DNA of 64,000 nucleotides, taken from assembly GCA_947496555.1 (NCBI GenBank), contig CANMDH010000020.1, positions 1 to 64,000 on the forward strand, in the 5' to 3' direction. Positions 26,257 through 35,369 of the stretch are shown here, in pieces. A model generated the notes under the pieces. That model was given only the letters and a program-made list of their open reading frames with translations, was not told the DNA's origin and did no database searches. The position numbers were made by a program, and so were the translations under genes. Numbering within the stretch: the stretch's first letter is position 1; every line of letters begins with the position of its first letter. This DNA comes from an uncultured Aquimarina sp. (GTDB lineage Bacteria > Bacteroidota > Bacteroidia > Flavobacteriales > Flavobacteriaceae).

Positions 26257-27717
26257 ATGAAAAAAATGTTTCATAATAGTTTTAGTTTGTTTGATTTAGG
26301 TTATTACTCGGTCTGTTCTTTTAAGAATAGACTGAGAATAACTTATAAAAGGCACTATATATTTCTAGTGATGGTATTAGTAGTACTTGCCTTAATCTCT
26401 TGTAATGGAAAAGGGTTTAAGGAATATGATATTCAAGATTTTGGAGCTGTCTCTGATGGTGAAACGCTGAGCACAGAAGCTATTCAGAAGGCCATTAATA
26501 GGGCCATCGAAACAAAAGGAACCGTAATTATTCCTAAAGGTAAATTTTATACCGGTAGCCTTACTTTAGGACCAAATATTACTCTTCATTTGAAAGATGG
26601 AGCAGAGTTAATAGCTTCTTCAAGTATGCAAAATTATTCAGGATCAAATTTTATTTTTGCTCCAGAAGCAGATAATCTTACCATAAAGGGGAAAGGAGTT
26701 ATCAATGGAAACGGAGAGTCTTTTTTTGACCAAAACTGGAATTATACTCAAAGGCCACAACCTTGGATTATAATTCAGGACGCAAAAAATGTATCGATTT
26801 CTGGTATTACTTTGGTCAATAGTCCAGCTCATTGTCTGGTATTTGATTTTTGTGAAAATGTGAAAATTGACAGTCTTACAATCAAAAATAACCCAAGAAG
26901 TCCAAATACAGATGGTATCGATATTACAAACTCAAAAAATGTACTAATCGCCAATTGTAACATCTCGACGGGAGACGACGCTATTTGTATTAAAAACAAA
27001 AGAGGCTCGCAACATTTTGAAAACACATCCAAAAATAGAAGTAAGTATACTGAAGATATTCTAGTAAAGAACTGTATCTTAGAAAGTGATGATGCAGCAA
27101 TAAAATTAGGAACAGGGTCCGCTTATCATACCAAAAACTGTAGATTTCAGGATATCACAATAAAAAACTCTCGTTATGGTATCGCTCTCTTCATGATGGA
27201 TGGAGGTATATATTCTGATATTAATTTCAAAAATATAACTATTAAAACCGGAGGAAGACAAAAGGATGAATATGGTATTTTCGTAGATACCCACAGAAGA
27301 GATAGCCTTTCAGAAATAGGAACTATAAGGAATATTAATTTCAAAGATATTGATATAACTACCAATGGTTTGCTATACTTCTCGGGGTATCCTGAAAAAG
27401 AAATTTCCGAAATTACATTAGAAAATGTAAAGGTTGCTGTACTCGATGCAGATAATACGATTACTGCGGGATGGAAAAAGCCAAAAGGCAATAAGAAAAT
27501 TAAGCATTGGAACAATACGGTAAGTTATGTGCAATCACCTGGTTCTATCATTGTAGCTCATGCAAAAGATTTTAAAATCAAAAATCTAATGATACATCAT
27601 CAGCAAGGAAAAATGGACCGTCATGGGATGTATCTAATTGATGTAAAAGGATTGGATACTGCAAATGTTAAAGGAAATACTCTAAATAAAGAAAGCTTTG
27701 TATTCATAAAAAAGTAA
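26257..27717 (+). CDS. GH28-family glycosidase 1 (polygalacturonase-like), exported
   Basis: A 486-aa right-handed beta-helix protein of glycoside hydrolase family 28, whose members cleave alpha-1,4-galacturonosyl or related links in pectin-like polymers. It carries DFGAVSDGETLSTEAIQKAI near the start of the mature part, NTDGIDITNSKNV (about 218) and STGDDAICIK (about 237), the family aspartates, and a further ESDDAAIKLGTGS at about 276. The usual GHG motif is not visible. The N-terminus is unusual: about 35 charged and aromatic residues precede a lipoprotein-like helix (MVLVVLALISCNGKG), so the true start may lie further in. First gene of a seven-member plus-strand unit with two operators upstream. 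Confidence 0.87.
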   Translation: MKKMFHNSFSLFDLGYYSVCSFKNRLRITYKRHYIFLVMVLVVLALISCNGKGFKEYDIQDFGAVSDGETLSTEAIQKAINRAIETKGTVIIPKGKFYTGSLTLGPNITLHLKDGAELIASSSMQNYSGSNFIFAPEADNLTIKGKGVINGNGESFFDQNWNYTQRPQPWIIIQDAKNVSISGITLVNSPAHCLVFDFCENVKIDSLTIKNNPRSPNTDGIDITNSKNVLIANCNISTGDDAICIKNKRGSQHFENTSKNRSKYTEDILVKNCILESDDAAIKLGTGSAYHTKNCRFQDITIKNSRYGIALFMMDGGIYSDINFKNITIKTGGRQKDEYGIFVDTHRRDSLSEIGTIRNINFKDIDITTNGLLYFSGYPEKEISEITLENVKVAVLDADNTITAGWKKPKGNKKIKHWNNTVSYVQSPGSIIVAHAKDFKIKNLMIHHQQGKMDRHGMYLIDVKGLDTANVKGNTLNKESFVFIKK

Positions 27718-27721
27718 ACCG

Positions 27722-28978
27722 ATGAAAATTAGAATTGTAGTTATACTTTCGATAGGTTTTATCTTTCAGGCATGTGCTCAAAAAACTTCATTACCTCTGG
27801 GTTCGGAGTACAAAGAAAAAATAATCAAATCGTTAAATCAAGCTATACAGCATACCAGCAAGGCCATGATGGATGAACAAGGAATGGCTAAAGGTAACTA
27901 TCATATCATTTCTGGAGAATGGAAGGAATATGAAGCCGCTTGGCATACCGGACAAGCTATTTATGGATTGTTAGAAGCTTATAAAGTAACTAGTAATCAA
28001 AAGGCGCTTGATGAGGCTATTCGAGCTGGAAATTGGTGGGTGGGATTACAATTTCCTAAAGGCCATAAGCTAGAAGGCTATCTTAATGCCAAGCATGGAA
28101 ATAAGCTTGGAGACTTGATCAATACCACAACGATTGCTGATGGCACCCCGGGTTTGTTTAACCTAACGAATATTACAAAAGATAAAACATTTGCAGATGT
28201 GGCTACCAATGCTGGTGCTTGGATTTTAGATCATCTATATATACCAGAAGAGAGACTTAGTTATAATATAGTAGACGGAAAAACAGGAGAAGTTTGGAAA
28301 GATCGCAGTCCTCATGCACAACACCAGGATTTGCCATTCAATATTAAACATGTAGCTAGGCCGAATGCTGAAGGATACCTATGGAAAGATATGTATACCC
28401 ATACTGGACAGGAACGCTATAAAAAAGCATTTCTAGAAATATGCAATAAACTGGTTGATGACCAATCCGAGAACGGTTGGTGGATGGATTTTGAACCTAA
28501 TGATCCTGAAACAGGAAAAGTTCATGGTCGATTCAATACCTGGAATGCTGAAGCATTGATTGAAGCCTATACACTTACCAAAGAACATAAATACTTGGAT
28601 GCCGCAATAAAGACTGCACATGCACTGTCCAAAATACAAGATAAAACAGGCGTTATTTGGTATAGCAGTTATTTAGATGGAAACCACGACAAACGTAGTC
28701 CCTGTGGAAGCGCAGCAAGCTTTGCCGGAATTTTGTGGTTGCAGTTATACGAACTGGGAATTACTGATTTTGAAGAAAATATTAAACGAGCACTGGATTT
28801 CACTTTAAAAAATCAATTTAGCGAAGATCATAAAGACCCTAATCTGGCTGGAGCTTATTATGAAATAAGACAAAGAGCAAAAAAGGATGGCACGTTTGAA
28901 TTGTACTATCGTGATATAGCAACCAGTTTCGGGATGCGATTTTTAAGTGATGTATATCAAAGTGCGTATGAATTATAA
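27722..28978 (+). CDS. exported (alpha/alpha)6-barrel-like protein, putative uronyl hydrolase or lyase
   Basis: A 418-aa lipoprotein (signal ends IGFIFQACAQ). Aromatic- and helix-rich sequence with the periodicity of six-hairpin glycosidases: AWHTGQAIYGLLEAY, NWWVGLQFPKGHK, TADGTPGLF-like TIADGTPGLF, FNTWNAEALIEAYTLT, and SPCGSAASFAGILWLQLYEL. This fold is shared by GH88, GH105, GH154 and several polysaccharide lyases. I do not see the GH105 signature, and the family cannot be fixed by eye. It starts 4 nt after the GH28 gene, so it belongs to the same operon and probably acts on its products. Confidence 0.6.
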   Translation: MKIRIVVILSIGFIFQACAQKTSLPLGSEYKEKIIKSLNQAIQHTSKAMMDEQGMAKGNYHIISGEWKEYEAAWHTGQAIYGLLEAYKVTSNQKALDEAIRAGNWWVGLQFPKGHKLEGYLNAKHGNKLGDLINTTTIADGTPGLFNLTNITKDKTFADVATNAGAWILDHLYIPEERLSYNIVDGKTGEVWKDRSPHAQHQDLPFNIKHVARPNAEGYLWKDMYTHTGQERYKKAFLEICNKLVDDQSENGWWMDFEPNDPETGKVHGRFNTWNAEALIEAYTLTKEHKYLDAAIKTAHALSKIQDKTGVIWYSSYLDGNHDKRSPCGSAASFAGILWLQLYELGITDFEENIKRALDFTLKNQFSEDHKDPNLAGAYYEIRQRAKKDGTFELYYRDIATSFGMRFLSDVYQSAYEL

Positions 28979-29043
28979 AAACATAATTTTTCGAATAAAG
29001 AAATAAGATACAACATTTACAAAATGAATAATACAATAATTAG

Positions 29044-29073
29044 CTCCCCCTTTGAAGGGGGATTAAGGGGGAT
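29044..29073 (+). repeat. 30-nt G/C-run repeat, copy 1
   Basis: A 30-nt sequence starting CTCCCCCTTTGAAGGGGG and ending TTAAGGGGGAT, identical to copy 2 at 31804-31833. CCCCCTTT and AAGGGGG can pair as a small hairpin. It falls just upstream of the preferred start of GH28 gene 2 and, if translated, encodes SPFEGGLRG. Confidence 0.85.
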
Positions 29074-30472
29074 GTTAAAATTTTGTATGGTACTAATTTT
29101 AACAGTAACTATTTCTTGTAAAAAGAATCAGAAGGCACAGCGTAGTTTTGATGAAAACTATGCTCAGGCCAAAATAGATACGGCTTGGAATCATACTATG
29201 CCCAATATCCTGAAACAAATTGTTCCTCCCACATTTAAGGATACGACCTATTCAATTTCTGATACTCTAAACTTTAGAGAAACTATTAATAAAATAATAG
29301 AGCAGGTATCTATAAACGGCGGAGGGACTATAAGCGTGGCCCCAGGGGATTACTTTGTAAAAGGTTCCATTTTTATGAAATCTAATGTGAATTTACATCT
29401 TTCGGAAGGTGTGATTTTAAATTTTTCTCCAAATCCTGTGGATTATTTACCTGTAGTAAAAATGAGATGGGAGGGAACCTTTATTATGAATTATTCTCCT
29501 CTTATTTATGCCGTTGGACAGGAAAATATAGCCATTACGGGTAAGGGAATAATCGATGGTCATTGCGAAGAAATCTGGGCCCCCTGGAAACAAAAACAAA
29601 AACCAGATAAAATGCGTGCCCGACAAATGGGAAATGATGAAGTACCAATAGATGTACGAATATTTGGAGAAGGTCATTTTCTTCGCCCTACAGGGATTCA
29701 ATTTATAGAATGCAAGAACATCCTTTTTGAAGACTTTACCATAAAAAGCACTCCGTTTTGGACCATCAATCCGATTCTTTCAGAAAATATTACCGTAAGA
29801 AGACTGAATATTCAACGCGGTACAACCAATGACGATGGCATTGATCCTGAAAGTTGCAAAAATGTATTGATCGAGCATTGTGTGATCAATACCCATGATG
29901 ATTGTATTGCGATCAAAGCGGGTCGTGATCAGGATGGATGGCCGTATCGTCCTTCAGAAAATATCATTATCAGAAATAACGATTTTACCAATATTGTAGG
30001 GAGCGGATTTTGTATTGGTTCAGAAATGTCGGCAGGTGTGCGTAACGTCTTTGCTGAAAATAACATGCTAAAGGGAAGTGATAAGCATGCCTTTCAATTT
30101 AAAAGTAATCCGGATCGAGGAGGTTTTATTGAAGAGGTATATATGAGAAATATACAGGTGATGAACCCAGTAAAATACGGATTCGAATTTACAACAGATT
30201 ATAAAGGATGGCGAGGCAATGAATATTTTGTGAAGTACAACAATTTTTACTTTCAAAATATTACGTTGGAAGAAGCTTCAGAGATTTCTATTAAGATTAA
30301 CGGCCGAGAAGAAGAAAATATTCATAAGGTCTATATGGAAGATATTTCTGTGAAAAGATCCCCGGCTCCGGTAATTGCAAATCATACCAAAGACTTATTG
30401 CTGAAGAATATTTCCGTAAACGGAAAAATAATTTCAGAAAAAGATATCAATACAACTCAAGAAAAGAAATAG
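29072..30472 (+). CDS. GH28-family glycosidase 2, lipoprotein
   Basis: 466 aa from the chosen ATG at 29072, which gives a clean lipoprotein signal (MLKFCMVLILTVTISCKKN). A start at 29024 is possible but would place 16 residues, including the repeat-encoded SPFEGGLRG, before the signal. A beta-helix of GH28 type follows: GGGTISVAPGDYFVKGSIFM, GTTNDDGIDPESCKNV (about 250), THDDCIAIKAGRD (about 274), then VGSGFCIGSE where GH28 usually has GHG. Substrate preference is unclear; many bacterial GH28 enzymes act on galacturonan or rhamnogalacturonan. It lies within the glycosidase operon. Confidence 0.85.
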   Translation: MLKFCMVLILTVTISCKKNQKAQRSFDENYAQAKIDTAWNHTMPNILKQIVPPTFKDTTYSISDTLNFRETINKIIEQVSINGGGTISVAPGDYFVKGSIFMKSNVNLHLSEGVILNFSPNPVDYLPVVKMRWEGTFIMNYSPLIYAVGQENIAITGKGIIDGHCEEIWAPWKQKQKPDKMRARQMGNDEVPIDVRIFGEGHFLRPTGIQFIECKNILFEDFTIKSTPFWTINPILSENITVRRLNIQRGTTNDDGIDPESCKNVLIEHCVINTHDDCIAIKAGRDQDGWPYRPSENIIIRNNDFTNIVGSGFCIGSEMSAGVRNVFAENNMLKGSDKHAFQFKSNPDRGGFIEEVYMRNIQVMNPVKYGFEFTTDYKGWRGNEYFVKYNNFYFQNITLEEASEISIKINGREEENIHKVYMEDISVKRSPAPVIANHTKDLLLKNISVNGKIISEKDINTTQEKK

Positions 30473-30474
30473 AT

Positions 30475-31773
30475 ATGTTAGACAGACGCAAATTTCTTAA
30501 ACAAACTGCAACTGCTGGCGCCGCAGCTGCAGCGCTACCCATGTTGGCTTGTACAGATACTTCTAGTGAAAAGAAGGGCACCAAGTTAGAGGTCAAAACT
30601 TCGAATCTATATATTCCCAAAAACGTAGAAGAGCAAATTACCGCTAGGGTAAAGAATACATTGACTTCTCCGGTAATTGTTAATAAGATTGAAGTAGTGG
30701 TAACGCGTAAACGGTACTTTACCAGGGTAACCGATAATGATGGTAATCAAGGCGTGGCTGCAATGAATTCTAATCGTTTTAAAAATACCGAAACGATCTT
30801 TAAGAAACTGGCGGCAATCAACTTTATTGGTAAAGATGCCAGAGAAATTGCTCATCTTCCTGATGAGATCCTAAAGCTAGAACGTAACTACAAGTTTGTA
30901 GGTTTGCCTTATTGGAACGCCATAGGTACAATCGAAATTGCCATATGGGATTTACTCGGAAAATTGGCAAATAAACCTGTTCATCATTTTTTAGGAAAGC
31001 AAGTGCGAAAAGAGTATCCTGTTTATATCTCCAGTCTCGAAAGAGAAAAACCATTTGAAGAAGAAACAGAACGTATTCAAAAAACAGTCGAGGTTACAGG
31101 TTCAACGGCAACCAAAATTAAAGTCGGAGGCCGTATGAAAAATATAGAACCTTACATTACAAGAACTAATCGGTTCGTGCCTCATGTTCGCAAAACCTTT
31201 GGAGACGATTTTACGATTTATGTAGATGGAAACAGCTCTTATACGGCTGAAGAAGCTATCGAAGTACTAAAAATGTTGGAAAGTCATGATGTTAAGTTCT
31301 TTGAAGAACCCTGCTACTGGCAAGATATATGGTCCCATAAACTGGTTAAAGAAGCGGCGACTATCTGTGCGATTGCCGGCGGGGAGCAGGACAGCAGTTT
31401 TGATCAGTTCAGATTAATGTGCGAGATCAAGGCCATGGATATTTTACAACCCGATGTCTATTACAATGGAGGAATTGTAAGAACCTTAAAAATATCGCAT
31501 ATGGCTGCTCATTATGGAGTAGGGTTTACTCCACATTCTCCCAAGGCCGGCCCAATGGCTGCAGCACCTATGCAAATTTTTGCAATCTGCCCTGTTTTAA
31601 CTGGTCATCAGGAATATCGTGTAGGAGGAGAAAATAAACAAAAAAAATGGCACACTCCGGTACTTCCAAAAAATGGTAATATAACCTTTTTTACAACCCC
31701 GGGATTAGGGGTTGAATATGCCAATGATATTTGGAAAGAAGAAAAAATATACTGGACTTCAAAAGATGTATAA
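30475..31773 (+). CDS. Tat-exported enolase-superfamily protein 2
   Basis: A 432-aa mandelate racemase/muconate lactonising group protein with a Tat signal (DRRKFLKQTATAGAAAAALP) whose end contains a possible lipobox (PMLAC). Catalytic elements in order: TKIKVGG Lys (about 214), YVDGNSSY Asp (about 249), FFEEP Glu (about 277), GGEQD Glu (about 302) and TPHSPK His (about 352). It may dehydrate or epimerise a sugar acid in the periplasm; the substrate is unknown. Begins 2 nt after GH28 gene 2. It is only distantly similar to the copy at 17508-18734, so two different substrates are likely. Confidence 0.8.
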   Translation: MLDRRKFLKQTATAGAAAAALPMLACTDTSSEKKGTKLEVKTSNLYIPKNVEEQITARVKNTLTSPVIVNKIEVVVTRKRYFTRVTDNDGNQGVAAMNSNRFKNTETIFKKLAAINFIGKDAREIAHLPDEILKLERNYKFVGLPYWNAIGTIEIAIWDLLGKLANKPVHHFLGKQVRKEYPVYISSLEREKPFEEETERIQKTVEVTGSTATKIKVGGRMKNIEPYITRTNRFVPHVRKTFGDDFTIYVDGNSSYTAEEAIEVLKMLESHDVKFFEEPCYWQDIWSHKLVKEAATICAIAGGEQDSSFDQFRLMCEIKAMDILQPDVYYNGGIVRTLKISHMAAHYGVGFTPHSPKAGPMAAAPMQIFAICPVLTGHQEYRVGGENKQKKWHTPVLPKNGNITFFTTPGLGVEYANDIWKEEKIYWTSKDV

Positions 31774-31786
31774 AAACACTAATCAT

Positions 31787-33685
31787 ATGAAAAGTATTAC
31801 AGTCTCCCCCTTTGAAGGGGGATTAAGGGGGATATTGCCCAAGCTAATGTTCACAATTTTTTTAGTAAGCTTTATAAATATCCTTAACGCCCAAACCCCA
31901 CTATTACAAAATGTCTATAATCGTGAAACGACTTCGTTAAATGGTAACTGGAAATTTGTAATTGATCCCTATGAAACGGGATATAGAAACCATAGAAACT
32001 GGATGCCTTTTGACCAAATGGAATCTACCAAAAACTCGGCAAAACCATATTATACTGATAAAGTTATCAAAGAACGATGGGATCGTGTAGAATATAATTT
32101 CAATACCTCTGCAGAGATTAAAGTTCCTGGTGACTGGAATTCTCAAGATCGTATGTTGTTGTATTATGAAGGATCTATTTGGTATAGAACCACGTTTGAT
32201 TATTCTGTGGATGGCGATAATAGGTTGATTATCTATTTCGGTGCAGCTAATTATCAAACCGATGTGTATGTAAACGGACAAAAAGTAGGTCAACACCTAG
32301 GCGGTTTCGATCCTTTTAATTTTGACATTACCGATGTGGTTAAACCCAAAGGAAATTCTCTGATGGTTCGTGTTGATAACCGAAGAGAAAAACATCGTGT
32401 ACCCAATTATACTACAGATTGGTGGAATTATGGCGGGATTACCCGAGATGTAAAACTAGTAGAACTTCCACCAACCTATATCCAAGATTATTTTATTCAA
32501 TTGGATAAAGATAATCCTAATAATATCAAGGGATATGTGCAATTAGCAGGGAAGTCCACACAAAATAAAGTGTCAATTTCTATTCCTGAAGCCAAGGTTA
32601 ATTTCTCTGGAACTACAGATGAAACTGGTCGTGTAAACTTCGAGATTCCTGTAAAAAAGATCCAAAAATGGTATCCAAAACGACCTAAACTCTACGATGT
32701 TGATGTTAAAGCAGGAAATGATAAGCTCGCAGATCAAATTGGTTTTAGAACCATAGAAACCAAAGGAGCTGATATCTTATTAAATGGGCAGTCGATCTTT
32801 TTAAGAGGTATAAGCCTTCATGAGGAAAATCCAATTAGGGCGGGCCGTGCCAGATCTTTAGAAGATGCACAGATGCAAATGGGTTGGGCCAAAGAGTTGA
32901 ACTGCAACTTCATTCGATTAGCACATTATCCGCATAATGAAAATATGCCAAGATTAGCTGATAAGCTCGGGCTGTTGCTTTGGGAAGAAATTCCTGTATA
33001 TTGGGGGATTGATTACGAAAACCCGGAGGCATTTAATCAAGCCAAAAGTCAATTAGAAACCCTGGTACATCGCGATAAGAATCGTGCTAGTGTAATTGTA
33101 TGGTCGGTTGCCAATGAAACGCCTGATACCGAATCGAGATTAGAATTTCTTCGTCAGCTTAAAAAAATAGCCACCGATATTGATAATACTCGTTTTATAA
33201 GTGCAGCACTAGAGCGTAATGAAAAAGATGTGCAAGATGTAGTAAAAATTCCAGATCCTTTTGCAGCAGATGTAGATATGCTGGCTTGTAATGAATATAT
33301 TGGATGGTATTCAGGATTACCCGAAAAATGTGATAAGGTGACTTGGCAGTTACCGGGAGATAAACCTTTTTTTGTAAGCGAGTTTGGTGGAGGTGCTCTT
33401 TATAATCACCATGGAGATAAATTAACTCGATGGACAGAGGAGTATCAGGAATACTTGTACCAGGAGCAAATAAAAATGCTTAAGAAAATACCTAGTCTTC
33501 GAGGGATGACTCCTTGGATTTTAGCAGATTTCAGATCTCCACGTAGAAACCTTCCCATCATTCAGGATGGTTGGAATAGAAAAGGACTAATCTCTGATGG
33601 AGGTTTTAAAAAGAAAGCTTTCCATGTGTTAAAAGCTTATTATGATGAGATGGAAAAGCTGTACACCTATCAAATAAAAGACTAA
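31787..33685 (+). CDS. GH2 beta-glucuronidase-like enzyme, exported
   Basis: 632 aa from the ATG at 31787. The open frame reaches back to 31712 but only by overlapping the previous gene. The N-terminus MKSITVSPFEGGLRG is encoded by the 30-nt repeat and precedes a signal helix (LMFTIFLVSFINILNAQ). GH2 sugar-binding, Ig-like and TIM-barrel domains follow: WYRTTFDYS, GAANYQTDVYVNGQ, GISLHEENPIRAGRA. The acid/base NE is in WSVANETPD (about 443) and the nucleophile in VSEFGGG (about 531). The motif WNRKG (about 595) supplies the NxK pair that binds the uronate carboxylate in known beta-glucuronidases, so I prefer glucuronidase over galactosidase. Confidence 0.87.
   Translation: MKSITVSPFEGGLRGILPKLMFTIFLVSFINILNAQTPLLQNVYNRETTSLNGNWKFVIDPYETGYRNHRNWMPFDQMESTKNSAKPYYTDKVIKERWDRVEYNFNTSAEIKVPGDWNSQDRMLLYYEGSIWYRTTFDYSVDGDNRLIIYFGAANYQTDVYVNGQKVGQHLGGFDPFNFDITDVVKPKGNSLMVRVDNRREKHRVPNYTTDWWNYGGITRDVKLVELPPTYIQDYFIQLDKDNPNNIKGYVQLAGKSTQNKVSISIPEAKVNFSGTTDETGRVNFEIPVKKIQKWYPKRPKLYDVDVKAGNDKLADQIGFRTIETKGADILLNGQSIFLRGISLHEENPIRAGRARSLEDAQMQMGWAKELNCNFIRLAHYPHNENMPRLADKLGLLLWEEIPVYWGIDYENPEAFNQAKSQLETLVHRDKNRASVIVWSVANETPDTESRLEFLRQLKKIATDIDNTRFISAALERNEKDVQDVVKIPDPFAADVDMLACNEYIGWYSGLPEKCDKVTWQLPGDKPFFVSEFGGGALYNHHGDKLTRWTEEYQEYLYQEQIKMLKKIPSLRGMTPWILADFRSPRRNLPIIQDGWNRKGLISDGGFKKKAFHVLKAYYDEMEKLYTYQIKD
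31804..31833 (+). repeat. 30-nt G/C-run repeat, copy 2 (inside GH2 gene)
   Basis: Identical to the copy at 29044-29073. It lies in frame in the first codons of the GH2 gene and encodes the residues SPFEGGLRG ahead of the signal peptide. Confidence 0.85.
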
Positions 33686-33692
33686 ATTATTA

Positions 33693-35243
33693 ATGAATGC
33701 TCGACTATTCATATTCTTATTGGCGGTAAGTTTTGTTTCCTGTCAGAAGGAAAAAAAACAAAAAGAAGTCGTTCAGGAAAACCAAAAACCCAATATCATT
33801 TTGATTTTGGCAGATGATATGGGCTGGTCTGATCTGGGATCCTATGGGAGTGAGATCAATACTCCTGTTTTGGATAGTCTTGCCTATCATGGACTTCGAT
33901 TTACTCAATTTTATAACACGTCAAAATGTTTTCCATCTCGAGCAGCACTACTTACGGGCTTATATGCTCAACAAGTAGGCGCTGGTCGTACCTGGAAGAA
34001 TCCCTGGACAAATAGCACAACGATTGCAGCTTCATTGAAAGAAGCTGGATATATGACCTGGATGTCTGGAAAGCATCACGGAGTAGATATACCGACTGAT
34101 AAAGGGTTTGATAAATATTATGGCTTACTTAGCGGAGCGGCCAATCAATTCAATCCAGGAAAACAACGCCCGGGAGAACCCGAACCCGCCCAGAAACGTA
34201 TTCGCCCTTTCTATGTTGATGGAAAAAGACATGAACCCTACACACCAGATAGCACCTATTATTCAACAGATGCATTTACCACTGCTACATTAGAGTGGAT
34301 TCACGCTTCAGCAACGGAAACAAAACCGTTCTTTTTGTACTTATCTTATACCGCCCCCCATGATCCCTTGATGGCGTGGCCAGAAGATATTGCAAAATAT
34401 CGCGGGAAGTATAAAGTTGGGTATGAAGCCATCAGAAAGCAACGTTTTGCCAAACAAAAAGAACTGGGATTGATACCAGAAGATTTTAAACTTTCATCAC
34501 CAACACATGTATTCTGGGATAGCCTTTCGGAAGCAAAAAAAGACGAAGAAGATCTGAAAATGGCAATCTACGCTGCGATGATAGATCGGATGGACTATAA
34601 TATTGGACGAGTACTTAATACGCTTAGATCGCAGGAAAAATTACAAAATACGATAGTGTTATTCCTTTCTGATAATGGTAGCAGTGCCGAAGTAGTTGAG
34701 ATTCCGGGTGATGGTAATATAGGAACTGTTGGACAATGGACATCACTGGGTAGTGATTGGGCCAATGTGAGCAATACACCTTTTAGGATGTACAAAAATA
34801 ATAGCTATGAAGGAGGCATTAATACTCCTGCAATTGTAAGCTGGCCACAAATAGACCAAAAAGGAAAGATCAATGATACATTTTATGGTCACTTTATTGA
34901 TATCTTCCCAACATTGTTGGAAGCTGCAGGACATAGCTATCCAAAAAATAAAAAAGTATTACCACTTGAAGGGCAATCCTTCGCAAATTTAGTTACACAA
35001 ACTTCTGAAAGCTCTGAAGAAGAAACAGGAAATCGTCTACTCTTTTTCGAATGGGCAGATGGTGCCGCTGTGCGTCAGGGCCATTGGAAAATGATTCGAG
35101 AAAAAACAGACCAATGGGAATTGTATAATCTTACCGAAGATGCTGGAGAAACTAATGATCTAGCCGAAAAAATGCCAGAGAAAGTGGCCGAAATGGATGG
35201 TTCCTTCAAGGCTTGGAAAAAACGTGTAAAAAATAGCGAATGA
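33693..35243 (+). CDS. S1-family sulfatase 1, lipoprotein
   Basis: A 516-aa formylglycine-dependent sulfatase. The lipoprotein signal ends LLAVSFVSCQKE. The metal site NIILILADDMGWSDLG is at about residue 31, and the modification motif KCFPSRAALLTG (C-x-P-x-R) has its Cys at about residue 79. MSGKHHG, FLYLSYTAPHDP and VLFLSDNGSS complete the family pattern. It removes sulfate esters from a carbohydrate in the periplasm or at the surface. The last full gene of the glycosidase operon, 7 nt after GH2, implying a sulfated uronate-containing substrate. The S1 subfamily cannot be determined by eye. Confidence 0.92.
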   Translation: MNARLFIFLLAVSFVSCQKEKKQKEVVQENQKPNIILILADDMGWSDLGSYGSEINTPVLDSLAYHGLRFTQFYNTSKCFPSRAALLTGLYAQQVGAGRTWKNPWTNSTTIAASLKEAGYMTWMSGKHHGVDIPTDKGFDKYYGLLSGAANQFNPGKQRPGEPEPAQKRIRPFYVDGKRHEPYTPDSTYYSTDAFTTATLEWIHASATETKPFFLYLSYTAPHDPLMAWPEDIAKYRGKYKVGYEAIRKQRFAKQKELGLIPEDFKLSSPTHVFWDSLSEAKKDEEDLKMAIYAAMIDRMDYNIGRVLNTLRSQEKLQNTIVLFLSDNGSSAEVVEIPGDGNIGTVGQWTSLGSDWANVSNTPFRMYKNNSYEGGINTPAIVSWPQIDQKGKINDTFYGHFIDIFPTLLEAAGHSYPKNKKVLPLEGQSFANLVTQTSESSEEETGNRLLFFEWADGAAVRQGHWKMIREKTDQWELYNLTEDAGETNDLAEKMPEKVAEMDGSFKAWKKRVKNSE

Positions 35244-35356
35244 TGAAGAATCTTGACCGACGTAAATTTTTAACTGCCTCGGCAGTTCGTGCTACAGGAA
35301 CTGCAATGGTTTTAGTAAATTCATTTAAACCTTCATCGGTTAAAACAATTAGCTAA
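35243..35356 (+). pseudogene. orphan Tat signal peptide stub
   Basis: A 37-codon ORF that overlaps the sulfatase stop. It reads MKNLDRRKFLTASAVRATG and continues with a short hydrophobic stretch to a stop. This is a complete twin-arginine signal (DRRKFL) with no mature domain. Probably the 5' remnant of a Tat-exported enzyme whose body was deleted at the convergence point of the two operons. Too short to be caught by ordinary gene calling. Confidence 0.6.
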
Positions 35357-35369
35357 ATAGTTCTCTGAA

